Below, one piece after another: positions 60,569-64,000 of a stretch of DNA of 64,000 nt. How positions within the stretch are numbered: position 1 is the first letter of the stretch; each line of letters starts with the position of its first letter. The notes beneath the pieces were generated by a model. The model worked only from the letters and a program-made list of their open reading frames with translations, ran no database searches and had not been told where the DNA came from. Both the position numbers and the translations under genes were made by a program. The DNA is from Nymphaea colorata (Eukaryota > Streptophyta > Magnoliopsida > Nymphaeales > Nymphaeaceae). The stretch covers positions 12,641,149-12,705,148 of the forward strand of contig NC_045146.1 of NCBI RefSeq assembly GCF_008831285.2. Reading direction: 5' to 3'.

Positions 60569-63500
60569 AGGCGAAGGGTTTACCTCCTGTCTCCTTTTGA
60601 GATTTTTTCTTAAATTTCTTAACTTTTTAATAATTCTTCTGAAGCATCCTTAATTTTTTATTTTTATTAAAAAATAAGAGAAAAGAACATCCATAACTTT
60701 TATCCCATTCAAAAGAATCCATGGTTTATATATATTCAAAAGAATATCCTTAAATTTTATTCATGTTAAAAAAAACATGTTCATTACAAAATAATCAAAA
60801 CAATATCAACATCAATGTTATATATATATATATACCATAACCCCATGCCCACATTTTTAGAAAATGTGTGTCTGTACCTGTACCGGCCCGCACCAAGATC
60901 TGTACTGGCTCATATGTGGCTCTAAGCATATTCTCACGGTTGAAGTAAACAGTTTTTGTTTTCTATTCTCAATTGCTTGATCAAATTTAGGCTCCCTTGA
61001 GCAGTCTCCAACATGCAAGCCCTAGGATTCTTTGTCCATTTTGTAATGCCATAAATTGCTTGACTTTCATAGTTTCATTTTAATGGGAATACTATATTGG
61101 GAAGCAATACTCTATTATCCATGATTTATCAAGGGACTGAATTGAAGCTGTTGCTCTGATCTCCACTCAACTAGTAGATAGCAGAGCAACCCTCACCGGA
61201 AATGCAAGCTTGTGATTGCAGAATGCAACACTTTCCAATTCCTTTGAACCAACAATTGGAGGAAGAAACAAGTGGATGGAGCAAACAACAGTGATTTTGC
61301 TGAAGGTTGAAGAGAGAGCCATCTTGACCTTTATACTACATGGATTATAGGAGAATCTTTTAAAATATTGTTGAGGATGCATCTAAAAACACAAAATACA
61401 ATGTTCTGAAGTCCACTCAGTTCTAGGTAAAGTTGTTATATGACCACTGCCTTTTTTTAGGGTAAGTCCAACTTTGGGACTCCTACCCTCTTGTATTTTC
61501 TTCATGGATGCTACGTAGCAACCAAATTTTCTTTCTCGGTCAACAGCTTTACTTGCAAGATATAGAAAAAGATATTGATCCAATTCTAAATCTGTTAGTT
61601 GTGCAGAAATGCCTTATTGATACTTGCAAGGAACTCAATTTTACACTCTTGCTCCCTCTTAAATGCATTGTATTTATTATAATGTACTGTGCCTATATGA
61701 ACAATTTTGTGAATAATGGCTGGATGCTTTTCTTCAATTGTAAGAGAAACTTCTTAATCTTGTGGTCCTTTAAAAGTTAAAAATATGCCTCTGTTAGTAT
61801 TTCTTGGTATTTTTATTTGGACATGGTTGTCTTTGGCATGGGATCAAAAAGTTGTGGTTCATTACAATCCATGGATTGTTGGCAGATGTAAGTCTTACGT
61901 GTTACTTTTATTGATGAGAATTATGAATATGCTATACTGAAGCTTATCATCTCTTTGATTGTAATTACGTTTTGACAATTTCCTCTTCTATGTTTTCAAT
62001 TTTCAAGCCTGGATGGTGCCTGTTAGGCTTTTATGGGTACTTGAAAATCTACCTGAGCCATGGATCTGTCATTTTTACATCATTTAATTTGGAATGATGA
62101 TTCCTTGGTTTGGAAGGCTTTTCGAATAGTAAAATTTTGCCTTTAATCTTAATTTGCTGCAGGCCTACCTATCTCTTCCAGAGGGAATTGCATCTGTGGC
62201 TGGACTTATTGCAATGATGACTGATCATTACCATATTCTGGTAAATTTGAATTCTACCTAGAATTGTGCCATCCATGCTTTGTTGTAGTTATATGTGATG
62301 AACATATCAAGTTTTTTGCTTCTTTATTTAATCTTTTCAATGGACTGGTGTGCTACTATGTGGATTACATATTATGTGGTAGTTGTTCGTTTTACAGTTC
62401 TGGTGTATTTTCAATCATTCTTGCATAGGTTGAGTGACTGTCTTCCTAGTAATGTTGACCTCATAGATGAAGAATTGTGGGATAAAAGTTGGTCATCAAC
62501 TGAAGGAATTCACGAACATGGGCCCTTCATACTAGCAATGACACAATGAACCATGACTTTTGTAGCAACGATTACTTTTCTTAAAATAATTGATGAACAT
62601 GAAGTCACTGGAATCTTGAAATATGGCATGTAGTAATGCAATATGTGTCTCTTATGATACATATCTTACATAAAGTAACTATGAAGAAAAACGATGTGAT
62701 AAACCCTTGAAGCTAGTTTCGGTTATGTAACTGTATCAATTGTAACTATGATACACCTCCCGTCTTGTATTCTACAGTACAATGAAAGGTGTATTTTACA
62801 TTGCACCATCAAAACATAACCAAGTGACAAAAAAGGGTTTTTTCTTGAACTTAAAGTTACATGAATTTTTCAAGGCTGAATGTTATGAAAGACGGTCTTA
62901 CACATTTAAATTATGGTACGTATACCAAAATTTTCTCGCCAAAACAATGAAAACTGTTTTTATTGGAAAAATATTTCAATATTTTCAAAATATTGCCAAA
63001 ATGGATTTGTTGAGAAAATGTTGCAATACGACCATCATATCTATTATAAAAAGAATCCTTTTTCACTTTCATGTGCCTTGTTGAAACTTTTAAGAGTGAC
63101 AAGAGTCACAGGACTGTAAAGAAGTAAAACATTAGGGCAAAAAACCTTGAATGTTAAGGGTGTGTTTGGATGTAGGACAAAATGCACTCCAAGATGTATT
63201 TATCCTTGAAATAGGGGTAGTATCTTCAAATTCTCCCACACAAGCTGCACAATTATGTGGTTAGATGTTCACTTTATATCCCCAAAATGAGTTGAAAATT
63301 TTTCAACTGCAACTGATTTTTTAACTTCATCTCTCCTTTGGAAACTAAATGCTTTTCGAATTACTTGTGTTTTTCCACCTCATAAGTTGGTGCAAAAATT
63401 TTGTCCCACCCTGAAATCCAGTGAAGGTGAAATTTTCTTCCTCTAAAAAAATGTCCTTTTCCAATGTCTACCTAGGGGAAATTTCCGTTTTTCTTTGCCC

Positions 63501-64000
63501 TGCCTTAAAAAAAAAAAGTGGACCTGCCCTGATCTAGATAGCCTGAGGCTGGCATTGAAACAAGAGTAGGACCTTGCTTCTCGTGCACAACTTGCTTCTC
63601 ATGCACAATATAAAAAGAACCTTCAAGTGGCATAACTTGTACACAATGTAGGGAAAAAGAAGTATCTGATATGCAACATAGAGAACTTTGCCCGAGTTGT
63701 GTGATGGAGGTGAAGGGCTGATCCTTTCACCTGTGGACAGTCCATTTATGTACCCTTTTGCTTGAACTGGCTTTCCTTTGCTTCCTGAATGACACATCCA
63801 TCCTGTTTTGAGTTATCTTTTAATTCGTCTTTTTTAATTTAAATGCATTTTGGCTAACAGGAAGGAAGCGATAGTGATCATGAAAGCAATGATGGATATG
63901 GGACACCAAAGAAGCCTCAAAAACGTGCTCGGAGGAAATTTCAGTTAAATTCTTCCAAACATGTGGACAAAAATCCTCCTGATTTATTACAACACCAGTC
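58848..64000 (+). CDS. ALY: ALWAYS EARLY protein (LIN9/Mip130-type DREAM complex subunit), 5' part
   Basis: Five exons join in frame: 58848-58952, 59259-59357, 59848-59910, 62163-62240 and 63861 to the window end. The product begins [16 protein letters not shown], then [20 protein letters not shown], continuing as a SANT/Myb-like domain (about residues 43-90: [31 protein letters not shown]), then [20 protein letters not shown] and a basic Lys/Arg-rich segment. These phrases match the conserved N-terminus of plant ALWAYS EARLY proteins, homologues of animal LIN9 and fly Always early. These act in nuclear MuvB/DREAM-type complexes with E2F, RB and MYB factors in cell-cycle and developmental gene control. 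The DIRP domain and C-terminus lie beyond the window. Which ALY paralogue it is cannot be decided. Confidence 0.92.
60519..60562 (+). repeat. GA microsatellite in ALY intron
   Basis: About 44 bases of AG/GA dinucleotides within the long intron between coding exons 3 and 4 of ALY. The surrounding 60340-60900 is repeat-like. Confidence 0.95.

Noticed and set aside
1-64000. CRISPR arrays, tRNA or rRNA genes, intact transposase or reverse transcriptase genes
   Set aside because: None seen. Regular repeats here are microsatellites, CTD heptads or tandem duplications without spacers, and no frame shows transposase or polymerase motifs of mobile elements.

Overview
The window is nuclear DNA of a flowering plant. 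It carries a DYW-class pentatricopeptide-repeat gene, a plant ALWAYS EARLY (LIN9-type) gene, plant-type RNA polymerase II largest-subunit genes split by short AT-rich GT-AG introns, and long AT-rich intergenic stretches full of microsatellites and decayed repeats. I cannot place the species more closely from the sequence.

Layout. (1) About 0.25-0.76 kb, minus strand: a possible first exon and TATA box of a gene that runs off the left edge. (2) 3.0-4.6 kb, plus: a three-exon gene of an uncharacterised plant family. (3) 6.2-8.6 kb, plus: an intronless PPR-DYW gene resembling Arabidopsis At4g35130, whose deaminase-like HxE motif reads H-S-V. (4) 9.6-10.1 kb, plus: a small CxxC protein of the At4g08330 type. 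(5) 11.4-19.3 kb, minus: a 13-exon NRPB1 (RPB1) gene, copy A, broken by a single-base frameshift in the bridge-helix codons. (6) 21.7-22.2 kb, minus: small basic protein X1. (7) About 27.0-27.5 kb: a degenerate third NRPB1 3' end. (8) 27.8-35.9 kb, minus: NRPB1 copy B, whose reading frame is intact over 13 exons (1830 residues). (9) 41.3-41.8 and 45.8-46.3 kb, minus: X2 and X3, almost identical paralogues of X1. They lie in a roughly 4.4 kb tandem duplication whose downstream part is repeated again, without X, up to about 52.8 kb. (10) 57.5 kb to the right edge, plus: promoter, 5' UTR and first five coding exons of an ALWAYS EARLY gene, cut by the window end.

How it fits together. The middle 40 kb is best read as a segmental duplication of an ancestral block (NRPB1, then X, then a non-coding tail). 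The right-hand copy then expanded locally (X2, X3 and extra tails). NRPB1 is usually single or low copy because Pol II subunit dosage matters. Here one copy has kept an open frame and the other carries one lesion in otherwise excellent sequence, so copy A is either a very young pseudogene or an assembly error. Identity between the copies is patchy: very high over most of the last large exon and lower just upstream and in introns. That pattern suggests gene conversion.

I found no CRISPR array, convincing tRNA or rRNA gene, or intact transposon. Exon coordinates were placed by eye from splice consensus, frame continuity and comparison of the two copies.
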